Shown: one piece after another, positions 19,290 through 27,807 of the stretch
Layout of the letters: each line of letters opens with the position of its first letter
Position numbering within the stretch: position 1 is the first letter of the stretch
From: Tepidibacter aestuarii
GTDB taxonomy: Bacteria > Bacillota > Clostridia > Peptostreptococcales > Peptostreptococcaceae
DNA length: 64,000 nt
NCBI RefSeq assembly: GCF_934924865.1
Contig: NZ_OW235315.1
Span: 3,534,001 to 3,598,000, forward strand
Direction of reading: 5' to 3'
Position numbers and translations under genes: made by a program
Notes under the pieces: generated by a model
What the model was told of the DNA's origin: nothing
What the model saw: the letters and a program-made list of their open reading frames with translations, nothing else
Database searches by the model: none

Positions 19290-19508
19290 TTAATGTTTTA
19301 CAAAAACTACGTTTACCGCCTTGATAAGAGCTTCAACAGTATCTCCTTCTTCAAATCCTGAATCTTTTAAACTCTCGTTCGTCATCACGGACGTTACAAG
19401 TGGAGAGTTATTTCAGCCATCTACAGTCATTTTGATTTGTGCCATTATATCATCCTTTTTAATTTCTTCAACTTTTCCTATTAGCTTATTTCTTACACCA
19501 GCTTCCAT
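19290..19508 (-). CDS. Mop/TOBE-domain molybdate-binding-type protein with in-frame UGA (candidate selenoprotein)
   Basis: 72 codons on the minus strand, beginning MEAGVRNKLIGKVEEIKKDD and ending VEALIKAVNVVFVKH, a single Mop/TOBE (molbindin) domain as in ModE tails and small molybdate/tungstate carriers. The ATG at 19508 has a strong AAGGAGGT RBS. Codon 32 (19415-19413) is TGA between Asp-Gly and Asn-Asn-Ser-Pro; the frame then continues through the conserved VTSVMTNESL and GFEEGDTVEALIKA segments to a TAA at 19292-19290. Three bases after the TGA a hairpin begins (19409-19370). UGA is a normal stop elsewhere here, so the choices are selenocysteine insertion, a decayed gene, or a sequence error. 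Insertion of UNNSP in a loop relative to ordinary Mop domains is also odd. Confidence 0.75.
19370..19409 (-). promoter_or_regulatory. SECIS-like hairpin directly after in-frame UGA
   Basis: On the minus strand AACTCTC (19409-19403) pairs perfectly with GAGAGTT (19376-19370), and CGTC (19393-19390) pairs with GACG (19383-19380) around the apical loop CGTGAT. The apical loop begins 24 nt after the UGA and has G as its second base. Known bacterial SECIS elements lie just downstream of the UGA, with the loop about 16-37 nt away and a G among its first two bases. Confidence 0.55.
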
Positions 19509-19699
19509 AAAAATACCTCCTTGTGATTTAATTCTGTATTAGTTTTACCTATAGTTCTATAGTTATACATTGATTTTTTATATATATTTTTTTGAATCTG
19601 AAATTCACATTAAAAATCTAAGATTATATGATCCAGTAGATGCTACATTGTATATTTGAGTATAATCTAAGAAAAAAATAAAAAAAATAGTAAAAAGTG

Positions 19700-19728
19700 T
19701 TGACACATGTAGAAAAAGCTAGTATTAT
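19700..19728 (+). promoter_or_regulatory. tRNA operon promoter
   Basis: TTGACA, 17-bp spacer, TATTAT, about 27 bases before the first tRNA. Confidence 0.8.
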
Positions 19729-19754
19729 ATATACTTGTCAGCAAGAAAAAACAC

Positions 19755-19830
19755 GACCCATTAGCTCAGTCGGTAGAGCACCTGACTTTTAATCAGGGTG
19801 TCCCGCGTTCGAGTCGCGGATGGGTCACCA
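19755..19830 (+). tRNA. tRNA-Lys (anticodon TTT)
   Basis: 76 nt including encoded CCA. Acceptor GACCCAT/ATGGGTC, anticodon stem CCTGA/TCAGG with loop CTTTTAA, T-arm with GTTCGAG. Confidence 0.95.
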
Positions 19831-19836
19831 AGGTTA

Positions 19837-19911
19837 GGCCCCTTGGTCAAGCGGTTAAGACACCGCCCTTTCACGGCGGTAACAGGGGTTCGATTCCCCT
19901 AGGGGTCACCA
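19837..19911 (+). tRNA. tRNA-Glu (anticodon TTC)
   Basis: 75 nt with encoded CCA. Anticodon stem CCGCC/GGCGG, loop CTTTCAC; acceptor GGCCCCT/AGGGGTC; T-loop GGTTCGATTCC. Confidence 0.95.
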
Positions 19912-19920
19912 TTAATAATT

Positions 19921-19996
19921 GGGCTCATAGCTCAGCTGGGAGAGCACCTGCCTTACAAGCAGGGGGTCACAGGTTCGAGCCCTGTTGAGCCCACCA
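19921..19996 (+). tRNA. tRNA-Val (anticodon TAC)
   Basis: 76 nt with encoded CCA. Acceptor GGGCTCA/TGAGCCC; anticodon stem CCTGC/GCAGG with loop CTTACAA. Confidence 0.95.
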
Positions 19997-20003
19997 ATTA
20001 TTT

Positions 20004-20080
20004 GGCCTGGTAGTTCAGTTGGTTAGAATGCCAGCCTGTCACGCTGGAGGTCGAGGGTTCGAGTCCCTTCCAGGTCGCCA
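20004..20080 (+). tRNA. tRNA-Asp (anticodon GTC)
   Basis: 77 nt with encoded CCA. Acceptor GGCCTGG/CCAGGTC; anticodon stem CCAGC/GCTGG with loop CTGTCAC. Confidence 0.95.
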
Positions 20081-20103
20081 AATAATTTAACAAATTAGCT
20101 CAT

Positions 20104-20131
20104 AGATATTGAATATCTTTGGGTTTTTATT
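20104..20131 (+). terminator. weak terminator between tRNA-Asp and tRNA-Thr
   Basis: AGATAT/ATATCT hairpin followed by TTGGGTTTTTATTTT. It may end the four-tRNA transcript or allow read-through to tRNA-Thr. Confidence 0.55.
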
Positions 20132-20147
20132 TTATAAAAAATCATAT

Positions 20148-20222
20148 GCTAGTGTGGCTCAACGGTAGAGCAGCTGACTTGTAATCAGCAGGTTGTAGGT
20201 TCGATTCCTATCACTAGCTCCA
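20148..20222 (+). tRNA. tRNA-Thr (anticodon TGT)
   Basis: 75 nt with encoded CCA. Acceptor GCTAGTG/CACTAGC; anticodon stem GCTGA/TCAGC with loop CTTGTAA. Confidence 0.95.
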
Positions 20223-20224
20223 AT

Positions 20225-20258
20225 AAAAAAACTAAGGATTTTAATCCTTAGTTTTTTT
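20225..20258. terminator. bidirectional terminator between tRNA-Thr and dnaI
   Basis: AAAAAACTAAGGATT / AATCCTTAGTTTTTT hairpin with A and T runs on opposite sides, placed between converging transcription units. Confidence 0.85.
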
Positions 20259-20273
20259 TATTTATCTACTTTT

Positions 20274-21248
20274 TTATCTTAAATCTTCACCTATAAATTT
20301 TAAAAATCTATAATGAGAAGATATTCTAGAAAATATTCTATCTGTATAGGTATTTGCTATTTGTATAGGAGAGAGATTTGTTGATACTATAGTTTTCTTT
20401 CCGTTTATTAATCTTGAATTAATTATATTAAACATCTCACTTATACTAAATGAGTTAGTCATTTCTGTTCCCAAATCATCTATAATTAAAAGGTCACATT
20501 CAAATAAAAGTTTGTAATTTCTTTTGTCTTCATAAGTATGATTTTTTTCAAATCTATAGCTTTGCAAAAGTTCAACTACATTATATGAAGTTTCATAAAG
20601 AACAGAATATCCTTTATCTAAAAGTCTTTTAGCTATACAACTACACATAAAAGTCTTTCCAACTCCAGTTTGACCGTAAAATAATAAATTTTCTCCATTA
20701 TCTTGGTTAAAATTTAGAGTAAAGCTTTCACATAAAGAATATATATTTAACATATTTTCTTTTTGGGATATTCCCTCAGAATCTATCTTTTCTTCAGAAA
20801 ATATATTCATATCGAATGTATTAAAATTTTCCTTTTCAATAAGCTTCGAAAAATTAGATATTTTATATGCATCTCTAATCAATTCTTGTTTTAAACATTC
20901 ACATTTACTTCCATCTGATGTAAATCCTTTGTCCTTACAATTATTACACTTATAATGTATTTGAAGATAATCAGAGGGAATATTGTATTGATTTAAAAGG
21001 TCTTCTTTTTGTTTTTTTAAATTATCCATCTCTGTTTTACATTTTTGTACTATTGATTCTCTATCATTTTCATTCATTAATACAGATTTACTTAGAGATA
21101 GACCTATTTGGAATATTTTATCGTCTATATCCTTCATTTGAGGTATCTTATTGTATACCTTGTTTTTTCTCATTTCTAAATCTAGCTTAGCTTTATCTCT
21201 ATTATTTTCGTATTTTATAAAGACCTCTCTTAATTTATCATCATTCAT
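20274..21248 (-). CDS. dnaI: DnaI/DnaC-type helicase loader ATPase
   Basis: 324 aa: N-terminal helical region, then a zinc-binding cluster (Cys101, Cys104, Cys116, Cys118 in CNNCKDKG and CECL), then an AAA+ domain with Walker A GQTGVGKT (192-199), Walker B LLIIDDLGTE and a C-terminal arginine region (DRIFSRISSHYRFL). This is the DnaI layout of Firmicutes, which loads the replicative helicase. It is 8 bases downstream of the DnaD-domain gene, so the two form a primosome operon. Confidence 0.92.
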   Translation of the reverse strand: MNDDKLREVFIKYENNRDKAKLDLEMRKNKVYNKIPQMKDIDDKIFQIGLSLSKSVLMNENDRESIVQKCKTEMDNLKKQKEDLLNQYNIPSDYLQIHYKCNNCKDKGFTSDGSKCECLKQELIRDAYKISNFSKLIEKENFNTFDMNIFSEEKIDSEGISQKENMLNIYSLCESFTLNFNQDNGENLLFYGQTGVGKTFMCSCIAKRLLDKGYSVLYETSYNVVELLQSYRFEKNHTYEDKRNYKLLFECDLLIIDDLGTEMTNSFSISEMFNIINSRLINGKKTIVSTNLSPIQIANTYTDRIFSRISSHYRFLKFIGEDLR

Positions 21249-21256
21249 ATAATCAC

Positions 21257-22537
21257 CTACTTAAATCTCTTTTTTTGTTTTTCCATAAGAATTCTTTCTA
21301 ATTCTTCTGGAGTATAATTTGATGTTCTTTGATCAAAATTATGAAACTTAGTTTTTGGAGCACTATAAGATTTAGGCTCATATTTTTTAGTGTTAACTTC
21401 TTGTTGAGTTTGTTCAACCGTTTTGAACCCTTTTTTATACCAATCATTTAAAATAGCATCTATATAATTGATAGATGGATTAGATGTGTTCTTAGATTTT
21501 GAACAAGCATGAAGAACCAATTCCATAGGAAGGTTCATTTCATCTATCCACTTATCCATAGTTCGAATTTCTTCTTTAGAAGGTGTTTTTTTAAATCCTA
21601 ATGCCTCGAATATAATTTTATATATCTCAAGTCTTTCAGATCTTTTTTTATCGTAATCTATTATATCTTGATAAGATTTAAATCCTTTGTCATTCCAATT
21701 TCTGAGTATAGCATCTATATAAGAGATGGAAGGATTAGAAGTATTCTTAGATTTTGAACAAGCAAAAGCTATTAAATCATCGGAAAACTTGAATTCATCA
21801 AGCCATCTATCCATGATTCTTCTTTCTTCCATTGTAGGCTCTCTATAAAAACCGAGTTCTTTAAAAACTTTCTTGTATAGACCGAATCTTTCAGTATTTT
21901 TTGCAAAATACTGCTCTAAATCTTCAAGTGTATATATTTTATTATCATACCAATTTCTGATTATTCCTTCCACGTACTTTATACTTTTTATACCTCTTTT
22001 TTGCTTAGAATAAGCATAAGCACTTTTTACCATATCTGGGCCCATATTATATCTATCCATTATATCTAATATCTGAATTTTTTCATTTGGAACTAAGGGC
22101 CTGCTTATAATTTCGTTTATATAATTAAAAAGCTTAGTTATATTAGGATTTTGAGTTACAGATATAAGCTCATTAGGAGTTGTTTTTTCTTTTTTAGGAT
22201 CATTGGTTTTAATAATATTTTCTATATATAATTTCTTTAAATTCAAAAACTCAACTGAATAATTCCATTGCTCGTCCTCTTCTTTAAAGTGTTTTTTTAT
22301 TATTTTTTTGTCTTCCCAAAAATCCCAAGCTGATAAAACATCTGACAGAGGTATATTTAAATTCTTAGCCAATGTCTGGTTCGATACTTCTGCTTTTGAT
22401 GCATCAAAGGCATATTTATAGGCTAATAAATAAACTTTTACGTATGTACCATTAGCCATTGGCATAAATATATCTATAAATATATTATCAATAGGAGTCT
22501 CTCCTAAATCTATTTCATTAATTTCTTTAAAAAACAT
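21257..22537 (-). CDS. DnaD/DnaB-type primosomal protein with three DnaD repeats
   Basis: 426 aa. The N-terminal winged-helix DnaB/DnaD domain (residues 1-100) is followed by three tandem DnaD C-terminal modules: about 134-200 (YAYSKQKRGIKSIKYVEGII), 220-288 and 307-372. The last two share ACSKSKNTSNPSI and YIDAIL almost exactly. DnaD carries one such module and Bacillus DnaB two, so three is unusual. The start chosen is the ATG at 22537, with GAGGTG six bases upstream; the in-frame GTG at 22546 overlaps that RBS. It should act with DnaI in loading DnaB at origins or stalled forks. Confidence 0.9.
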   Translation of the reverse strand: MFFKEINEIDLGETPIDNIFIDIFMPMANGTYVKVYLLAYKYAFDASKAEVSNQTLAKNLNIPLSDVLSAWDFWEDKKIIKKHFKEEDEQWNYSVEFLNLKKLYIENIIKTNDPKKEKTTPNELISVTQNPNITKLFNYINEIISRPLVPNEKIQILDIMDRYNMGPDMVKSAYAYSKQKRGIKSIKYVEGIIRNWYDNKIYTLEDLEQYFAKNTERFGLYKKVFKELGFYREPTMEERRIMDRWLDEFKFSDDLIAFACSKSKNTSNPSISYIDAILRNWNDKGFKSYQDIIDYDKKRSERLEIYKIIFEALGFKKTPSKEEIRTMDKWIDEMNLPMELVLHACSKSKNTSNPSINYIDAILNDWYKKGFKTVEQTQQEVNTKKYEPKSYSAPKTKFHNFDQRTSNYTPEELERILMEKQKKRFK

Positions 22538-22582
22538 AAAAATCACCTCGGACTAATTATATCACAATAAAGTGAAACTTAA

Positions 22583-22610
22583 TTAATATGGAGTTTTTAC
22601 TCCATATTAA
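22583..22610. promoter_or_regulatory. perfect inverted repeat in divergent intergenic region
   Basis: TTAATATGGAG / CTCCATATTAA, an 11-bp stem with a 6-nt loop, about 45 bases upstream of the dnaD-type gene. It could be an operator or the end of a leader; it has no clear T run. Confidence 0.4.
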
Positions 22611-22659
22611 ATTTTGGTTACGTAAGTACCCTATAATGAACTAATCTAGAAGCTGTTAA

Positions 22660-22698
22660 GTTCTTATCTCCATCTGCAAGGGAATGGAGTTTTAGAAC
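22660..22698 (+). promoter_or_regulatory. leader hairpin before M1 peptidase
   Basis: GTTCT..CTCCAT and ATGGAG..AGAAC pair around CTGCAAGGGA. It lies 70 bases before the peptidase start. Not matched to any riboswitch class I know. Confidence 0.3.
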
Positions 22699-22767
22699 TT
22701 TTAGTTTTGAGATAAAAGTGGGTTATAGAGTTTCAAGTTTTTAGTATTACAAAAGGGGGTAGTATTC

Positions 22768-24225
22768 TTGTTAGTTATTTTAAACAAAAAAAAGTTTTTA
22801 AAGTTATTTATTGTATTATTTTTATTATTTTCTATAATAACGTGCTTTGACAAAATAGACCTTCAAGCATTCAAAGGAGAAAAAAATGATAATTTAAACA
22901 CTTACGCTATAAGAGCATCCTTTGATGACAAGTTAAAGAAACTAAGTTGTACTCAAAATGTAGTATATGTAAATAATACTCAAAATAATTTAAACGAAGT
23001 ATATTTTCATATATATCCTAATGCGTTTTCTAAAGAGGAATATGCACCATTTGCTAAAAATGAATTAAAAGATGCATATCCAAATGGATTTAGTAAAGGA
23101 TATATAAAGGTCAAAAATATTTTAAACAATAAAACCAAACTGAACTATTCTATATCAGGCAAAAAAGAAGATATATTAATGATTAAATTAAATAACGAAT
23201 TAAAGCCCGATGAAAAAATCGACATATATATAGAGTATGATGTAAAACTACCTAATTCAGTAGGTAGATTTGGTTATGGAGATAATACTATAAATATCAC
23301 AAATTGGTACCCAATAGCATGTGTATACGATGAAAGAGGATGGAATAAAAAAGGATACGAAAAAATAGGAGATCCTTTTTACAGTAATACAAGTAATTTT
23401 GATGTCAGTATAAATATTCCAAATAAGTATAAAATAGCATCAACAGGAGTAATAAAAAGTAAGAAAAAAACAAATAATAGAAATATATTTAAAGTTGATG
23501 CTAAAAATGTAAGAGATTTTGCGTTCATATTAAGTGACAAGTTCTCTATATCATCGACTAATACAAAAGGTACAAACATATATAGTTACTCTTTTGATGA
23601 GAAATATGGAAAAGAAGCTCTAGAAGTAGCCAAGGATTCTTTGATAGTATTCAATGATTTATTTGGAAAGTATCCGTATAAAACTTACTCAGTTGTACAA
23701 TCTGATTTTTTTATAGGGGGAATGGAGTATCCTAATCTTGTTATGATAGATAAAGATTTTTATGACCAAAATACTAAGTTTGCTTTAGAATATGTAGTTG
23801 CTCATGAAACGGCACATCAATGGTGGTATTCTCTAGTTGGAAATGATGAAATAAGTGAACCTTGGCTTGATGAGGCTTTAACAGAATATTCAACAATACT
23901 GTATTTCGAACAAAAATATGGAAAAGAAGTGAAGGATAAACTTATAAAGAGTATGAAGGTTAGAACTATAACCAGACAGAGCAAGAATATATTTAAAAGC
24001 ACGACAGAATTTGATAATTCTATAGATTACAGCTTATGTGTATACAGCAAAGGTGCTCTTATGATAGACGATATAAGAAAAAAAGTTGGAGATGATGTAT
24101 TTTTTGACACATTAAGGAAATACTATAATGAAAATATGTATAAAAATGTTACAAGTGATCAATTTATGAATATGTGGAAAAAAGAGGGTGTTAATACTGA
24201 AAAGATAATGAATGGAAACAATTAA
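22768..24225 (+). CDS. M1-family (gluzincin) metallopeptidase, secreted or anchored
   Basis: 485 aa. An N-terminal hydrophobic segment (about 10-27) suggests export or anchoring. The zinc site is HETAH at 346-350 with the third ligand Glu369 in WLDEALTEYS, the M1 spacing, and GGMEYPNL (318-325) is the GxMEN-type exopeptidase motif variant. It lacks the long C-terminal domain of aminopeptidase N, as in short bacterial M1 proteins. The start is TTG with AAAGGGGGT seven bases upstream. The next gene has its own promoter. Confidence 0.88.
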   Translation: MLVILNKKKFLKLFIVLFLLFSIITCFDKIDLQAFKGEKNDNLNTYAIRASFDDKLKKLSCTQNVVYVNNTQNNLNEVYFHIYPNAFSKEEYAPFAKNELKDAYPNGFSKGYIKVKNILNNKTKLNYSISGKKEDILMIKLNNELKPDEKIDIYIEYDVKLPNSVGRFGYGDNTINITNWYPIACVYDERGWNKKGYEKIGDPFYSNTSNFDVSINIPNKYKIASTGVIKSKKKTNNRNIFKVDAKNVRDFAFILSDKFSISSTNTKGTNIYSYSFDEKYGKEALEVAKDSLIVFNDLFGKYPYKTYSVVQSDFFIGGMEYPNLVMIDKDFYDQNTKFALEYVVAHETAHQWWYSLVGNDEISEPWLDEALTEYSTILYFEQKYGKEVKDKLIKSMKVRTITRQSKNIFKSTTEFDNSIDYSLCVYSKGALMIDDIRKKVGDDVFFDTLRKYYNENMYKNVTSDQFMNMWKKEGVNTEKIMNGNN

Positions 24226-24226
24226 C

Positions 24227-24256
24227 TTGAAAAATAAACGGTTTGTTTGATATAAT
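24227..24256 (+). promoter_or_regulatory. promoter of M23 peptidase gene
   Basis: TTGAAA, 18-bp spacer, TATAAT, starting directly after the M1 stop codon. Confidence 0.65.
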
Positions 24257-24289
24257 GTAGGGGTAACTGTCTTGAAAGGAGCCTACTTA

Positions 24290-25633
24290 ATGAATAAGCT
24301 AAACAATATACTTAAGAAAAAATACTTACTTCATTACATAGCTTTATCTATAACTATAATAACTTGTAGTGTGATATATTTTGCTACTTTATCATATGAA
24401 GTAAGCATAGATGGAAAAAATGTAGGTATAGTTGAACGTAAAAAAGATGTGTATGAATTAATAAAGAAGAAAAAATTGGATATAAAAAACGAATTTGAAA
24501 AAGATGTTAAAATAGATCAAGAGATAGTATTCACTAAGAGTAGGGTAGGGAAAGATAAGATAACATCACCAGAGCAATTTAAGGAAAACTTAAATGCGGT
24601 TATAGACCTTACTATACAAGCATGTGCTGTTAATATAAATGGTAAAGATATAGTTTATGTAAAAGATAAGAAGTCTGCAGAAAACGTTTTGAACAGAGTT
24701 AAGGATGAACATAAAGAAGGAATAGAAGGTATAAAAGAAATAAACTTTGTAGAAAAAGTAGATTTAATAGAAAAAGATATAAAAATATCTAAGTTAAAAA
24801 ATGAAGAGTCAGCTTATGAGTATTTATTAACAGGTACAGATGATGTACAAAAATACACAGTAAAAGATGGAGATAATCTATGGAATATATCTAGAAAATA
24901 TAACCTGAGCATGGATGATATTGAAAAAGCTAATCCTGAAATAGATATTGAAAAACTAGATATAGATCAAGAAATAAATATAACTGTTCCTAAGTCGTAT
25001 TTGAGTGTAAAAGTAACTAATGTAGCTTCTTATGATGAAAGAATACCTTATAAGATAATTTATGAAGAAACTGAATCTCTTTATAAAGGTGATAAAAAAA
25101 TAAAAACTGAAGGTAAAGAAGGGTCTAGAAAAGTAGTTGCAGAAGTTACTAGGATAAATGGACAGATAGACTCTAAGAATATATTAGAAGAAGAAATAGT
25201 TGAAGAGGTTCAAGATAAAATAGTATTAAAAGGTACAAAGAAAAAGCCTACTTATATAGCTTCTGGAGCTTTTTCAAATCCAACAAGGGGAAGTTTATCG
25301 TCTTCTTTTGGAAGAAGATGGGGAAAAAATCATACAGGTATAGACATAGCAGCTCCTAAAGGAACGCCTATTAAGGCATCTGATGGAGGAACTGTAGTCT
25401 TTTCTGGAACTCAAAATGGATACGGAAAGCTTATAATAATAGATCATAAGAATGGATATAAGACTTATTATGGACATTGTAGCTCATTGATAGCTAAAAG
25501 GGGTCAAAAGGTTGCTAAAGGGGATGTTATAGCTAAGGTAGGTAGTACTGGAAGGTCTACTGGAAATCATCTTCATTTTGAAGTTAGAAAAAATAATGTA
25601 CCTATAAATCCAACTAAATATGTTAAATATTAA
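24290..25633 (+). CDS. M23 peptidoglycan endopeptidase with LysM and G5-like domains
   Basis: 447 aa. One N-terminal membrane segment (about residues 18-38) anchors it. Then come an extracellular coiled/beta region, a LysM motif (YTVKDGDNLWNISRKYNLSM, about 190-235), a G5-like domain (ESLYKGDKKIKTEGKEGSRK, about 260-320), and a C-terminal M23/LytM domain with HTGIDIAAPKGTPIKA and GNHLHFEV zinc ligands. Family activity: cleavage of peptide cross-links in the wall. The start is ATG at 24290 with AAAGGAG eight bases before it; the upstream in-frame TTG lacks an RBS. Confidence 0.92.
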   Translation: MNKLNNILKKKYLLHYIALSITIITCSVIYFATLSYEVSIDGKNVGIVERKKDVYELIKKKKLDIKNEFEKDVKIDQEIVFTKSRVGKDKITSPEQFKENLNAVIDLTIQACAVNINGKDIVYVKDKKSAENVLNRVKDEHKEGIEGIKEINFVEKVDLIEKDIKISKLKNEESAYEYLLTGTDDVQKYTVKDGDNLWNISRKYNLSMDDIEKANPEIDIEKLDIDQEINITVPKSYLSVKVTNVASYDERIPYKIIYEETESLYKGDKKIKTEGKEGSRKVVAEVTRINGQIDSKNILEEEIVEEVQDKIVLKGTKKKPTYIASGAFSNPTRGSLSSSFGRRWGKNHTGIDIAAPKGTPIKASDGGTVVFSGTQNGYGKLIIIDHKNGYKTYYGHCSSLIAKRGQKVAKGDVIAKVGSTGRSTGNHLHFEVRKNNVPINPTKYVKY

Positions 25634-25660
25634 AGCTGTTGAATTTCAACAGCTTTTTTT
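25632..25660 (+). terminator. terminator after M23 gene
   Basis: AAAGCTGTTGAA / TTCAACAGCTTT hairpin with a T run; also lies at the 3' end of the converging M15 gene. Confidence 0.85.
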
Positions 25661-25665
25661 ATATT

Positions 25666-26835
25666 TTATTCAAATCTAAAATATTCTTCAAGCGTTATGT
25701 TTTGATTTGTAATTTCTTTTGCAACTTCATCACCAACATAACGAAGATGCCATGGCTCATATTGATATCCCGTAATACCTTCTTTCCCTTTTGGATAACG
25801 TATAATAAATCCGAATTGAGCGGCATTTTCTTTAAGCCAAATCCCTTCTTTTGTTTCTCCGAATATTTGTGTTAAACGATAATTTACTGATGGACTTGTA
25901 ACATCCATAGCGAGTCCTGTTTGATGTTCACTTTCTCCAGGTCTAGCACTAAATTGATTTGCTTTTTCTATTCCATATTTCTTAGAATTTGAGTCAAATA
26001 TTGATTTTTGGCGATCATATGAACGATATCCTGATGTAGCATATAAATTAATTCCATCTTGTTCTGCTTTTTTAAATAGCTCTTCAAGTGCTGAAGCTGC
26101 ATCTTGTCTCATTAATTTTTTAGAATGAAATTCTTGAAAAGGAAATGGAACATTTGGGACGACAAGATTTTTTGGAACATAATCTGAAGGTAGGCTATTT
26201 TTTTTATTTACTATAACTAAAGTATCACTAGGATTTAACACAATAGTATTTATATCTTCTGTTTTTGGGTTTGATTCATTTGGAATGATTAAAGTTTGCC
26301 CCGTATGAATTGTATTATCCATTAATTGATTAGCATCTTTCAATTCCTTTATAGTTATATTGTATGATTTTGAAATTTTAAATAAGGTATCTTTAGGTTG
26401 TACAATATAGATACCTTGCTGTAGATTTGAGATATCTGAGCCTGCATCAATATCTTCCGTTGGTTGTGAAACACTGGGCTTATTAGATTCTTGTATTTGA
26501 CCTTTATCGATATCTTCCGTTGGTTGTGAAATACTTGGTTTAGTAGGGACTTGTATGTCCTCTCTATCTATCTCTAAGCTAGATGGAGTATAAGCAGAGC
26601 TAAAAGTAAGTGAGGTTATTAGAATCGAACCGAGCATAATATTAACTTTGTTTACTTTAACGTTAGGAAGATTTTTTTTTATATAACTTAGAATGCTTTT
26701 CTCAAATCTTTGACTTTTTTCTTGTGATTTCTCAAGAAATTCTAGTGAGAATTCATTTAATTGCTTGTCTAAATATAAAACAGCTATACAACCATCTTCA
26801 TCTTTAATTATTCTATGTCCAGCAAACAATTGCAT
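25666..26835 (-). CDS. M15 D-Ala-D-Ala carboxypeptidase (VanY-type) with LysM
   Basis: 389 aa. The first about 65 residues are probably cytosolic (GHRIIKDEDGCIAVLYLDKQ), followed by a membrane segment (about 66-82), a linker with two near-identical repeats containing SQPTEDID, a LysM domain (IYIVQPKDTLFKISKSYNIT, about 143-190) and a VanY domain. Zinc-site motifs are SEHQTGLAMD (302-311) and EPWHLRYV (360-367). It trims the terminal D-Ala of wall peptides. An intracellular N-domain on a VanY protein is unusual. RBS AAGGAGGTG before the ATG. Confidence 0.9.
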   Translation of the reverse strand: MQLFAGHRIIKDEDGCIAVLYLDKQLNEFSLEFLEKSQEKSQRFEKSILSYIKKNLPNVKVNKVNIMLGSILITSLTFSSAYTPSSLEIDREDIQVPTKPSISQPTEDIDKGQIQESNKPSVSQPTEDIDAGSDISNLQQGIYIVQPKDTLFKISKSYNITIKELKDANQLMDNTIHTGQTLIIPNESNPKTEDINTIVLNPSDTLVIVNKKNSLPSDYVPKNLVVPNVPFPFQEFHSKKLMRQDAASALEELFKKAEQDGINLYATSGYRSYDRQKSIFDSNSKKYGIEKANQFSARPGESEHQTGLAMDVTSPSVNYRLTQIFGETKEGIWLKENAAQFGFIIRYPKGKEGITGYQYEPWHLRYVGDEVAKEITNQNITLEEYFRFE

Positions 26836-26962
26836 TTTTTCACCTCCTTACTTTTATTCTTTCCTAGAAATAAAAAAATATATATAAAGAAGATGGATAA
26901 ATGCATAACAATCTACTAAAAAGAATAGTAAAATGTATATAGATAGGAGTTGAAGATAAAAA

Positions 26963-27784
26963 ATGAAAGATATACTATCAATTGGTGAATTTGCAAAATC
27001 AAGAAATATTACTACTGAAACACTAAGACACTATGATAGAATAGGTTTACTTAAGCCTGTTAAAGTAGATACTAAAACAGGATATAGATACTATTCTATT
27101 TTACAATATGAACAATTAGGAACAATTAAAGAACTTCGACAACTAGGTATGAGTATCGATGAAATTAAGAAGTATTTTGATAATAGAAATTTAGAACAAT
27201 CTGTTAATATATTAAGAGATAAGCATAAAGAACTTAAAAATAGAATAAAAGAACTGCAACAATTAGAAGAAAATATTGATGAAAAAATAAAACATCTAGA
27301 AGATATTTCTAAGATATCAGATTTAGAAGATATAGTTATTAAAGAAATTAAAGAAAGAGAAATAATTACATTTGATAAATCCATAAAAAATGAGATTGAT
27401 TTAAGCTATGCATGTCTTGAATTAGAGAATTCATTAAAAGAAATAGCTCCTATAGTTGCAAGTAATCGTTATGGTGCCATTATAAAACAGAAATATATAG
27501 AGTTGGATAAGCATATAGAATCAGTTAATATGTTTCTATTTATTAGAGATAGAGAGAATATTGATGAAAATCATATTAAAAAGATTCCTAAAGGAACTTA
27601 TGTCTGCATGTACTATAAAGGGAGTATTTGGGATATAGAAGCTAATTTAAAAAAAATGATTGAATATATTCAGAAAGAGGGATATATAGTGTGTGGTGAT
27701 GTCCTTCAAATCGTTCAAATAGATATTAGTGTCACAGATAAAAAAGAGGAAGTATTATTAGAAATACAAATACCTGTAAAGTGA
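26963..27784 (+). CDS. MerR-family regulator with GyrI-like effector domain
   Basis: 273 aa: winged HTH (residues 5-72, ILSIGEFAKSRNITTETLRHY, TGYRYYSILQYEQLG), a long dimerisation coiled coil (about 80-118) and a C-terminal ligand-binding domain (about 130-270) of the BmrR/GyrI sort. The RBS is weak. The MATE transporter gene follows 128 bases downstream of the MerR stop with a promoter whose 19-bp spacer is typical of MerR activation, so this protein probably activates that transporter on binding a lipophilic or cationic drug (inference). Confidence 0.88.
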   Translation: MKDILSIGEFAKSRNITTETLRHYDRIGLLKPVKVDTKTGYRYYSILQYEQLGTIKELRQLGMSIDEIKKYFDNRNLEQSVNILRDKHKELKNRIKELQQLEENIDEKIKHLEDISKISDLEDIVIKEIKEREIITFDKSIKNEIDLSYACLELENSLKEIAPIVASNRYGAIIKQKYIELDKHIESVNMFLFIRDRENIDENHIKKIPKGTYVCMYYKGSIWDIEANLKKMIEYIQKEGYIVCGDVLQIVQIDISVTDKKEEVLLEIQIPVK

Positions 27785-27807
27785 AACTTAATTTAGATAA
27801 AAATATA

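Noticed and set aside
19413..19415. UGA read as tryptophan (alternative code)
   Set aside because: Other genes use TGG for Trp, and TGA ends the MazG-like gene normally at 11384-11386.
19321..19542. Plus-strand open frame of 73 codons
   Set aside because: It is the antisense of the minus-strand Mop/TOBE gene, has no RBS and a low-complexity Ser/Ile composition.
25639..25875. Plus-strand open frame of 78 codons
   Set aside because: It is antisense to the well-supported M15 carboxypeptidase gene and starts within a terminator.
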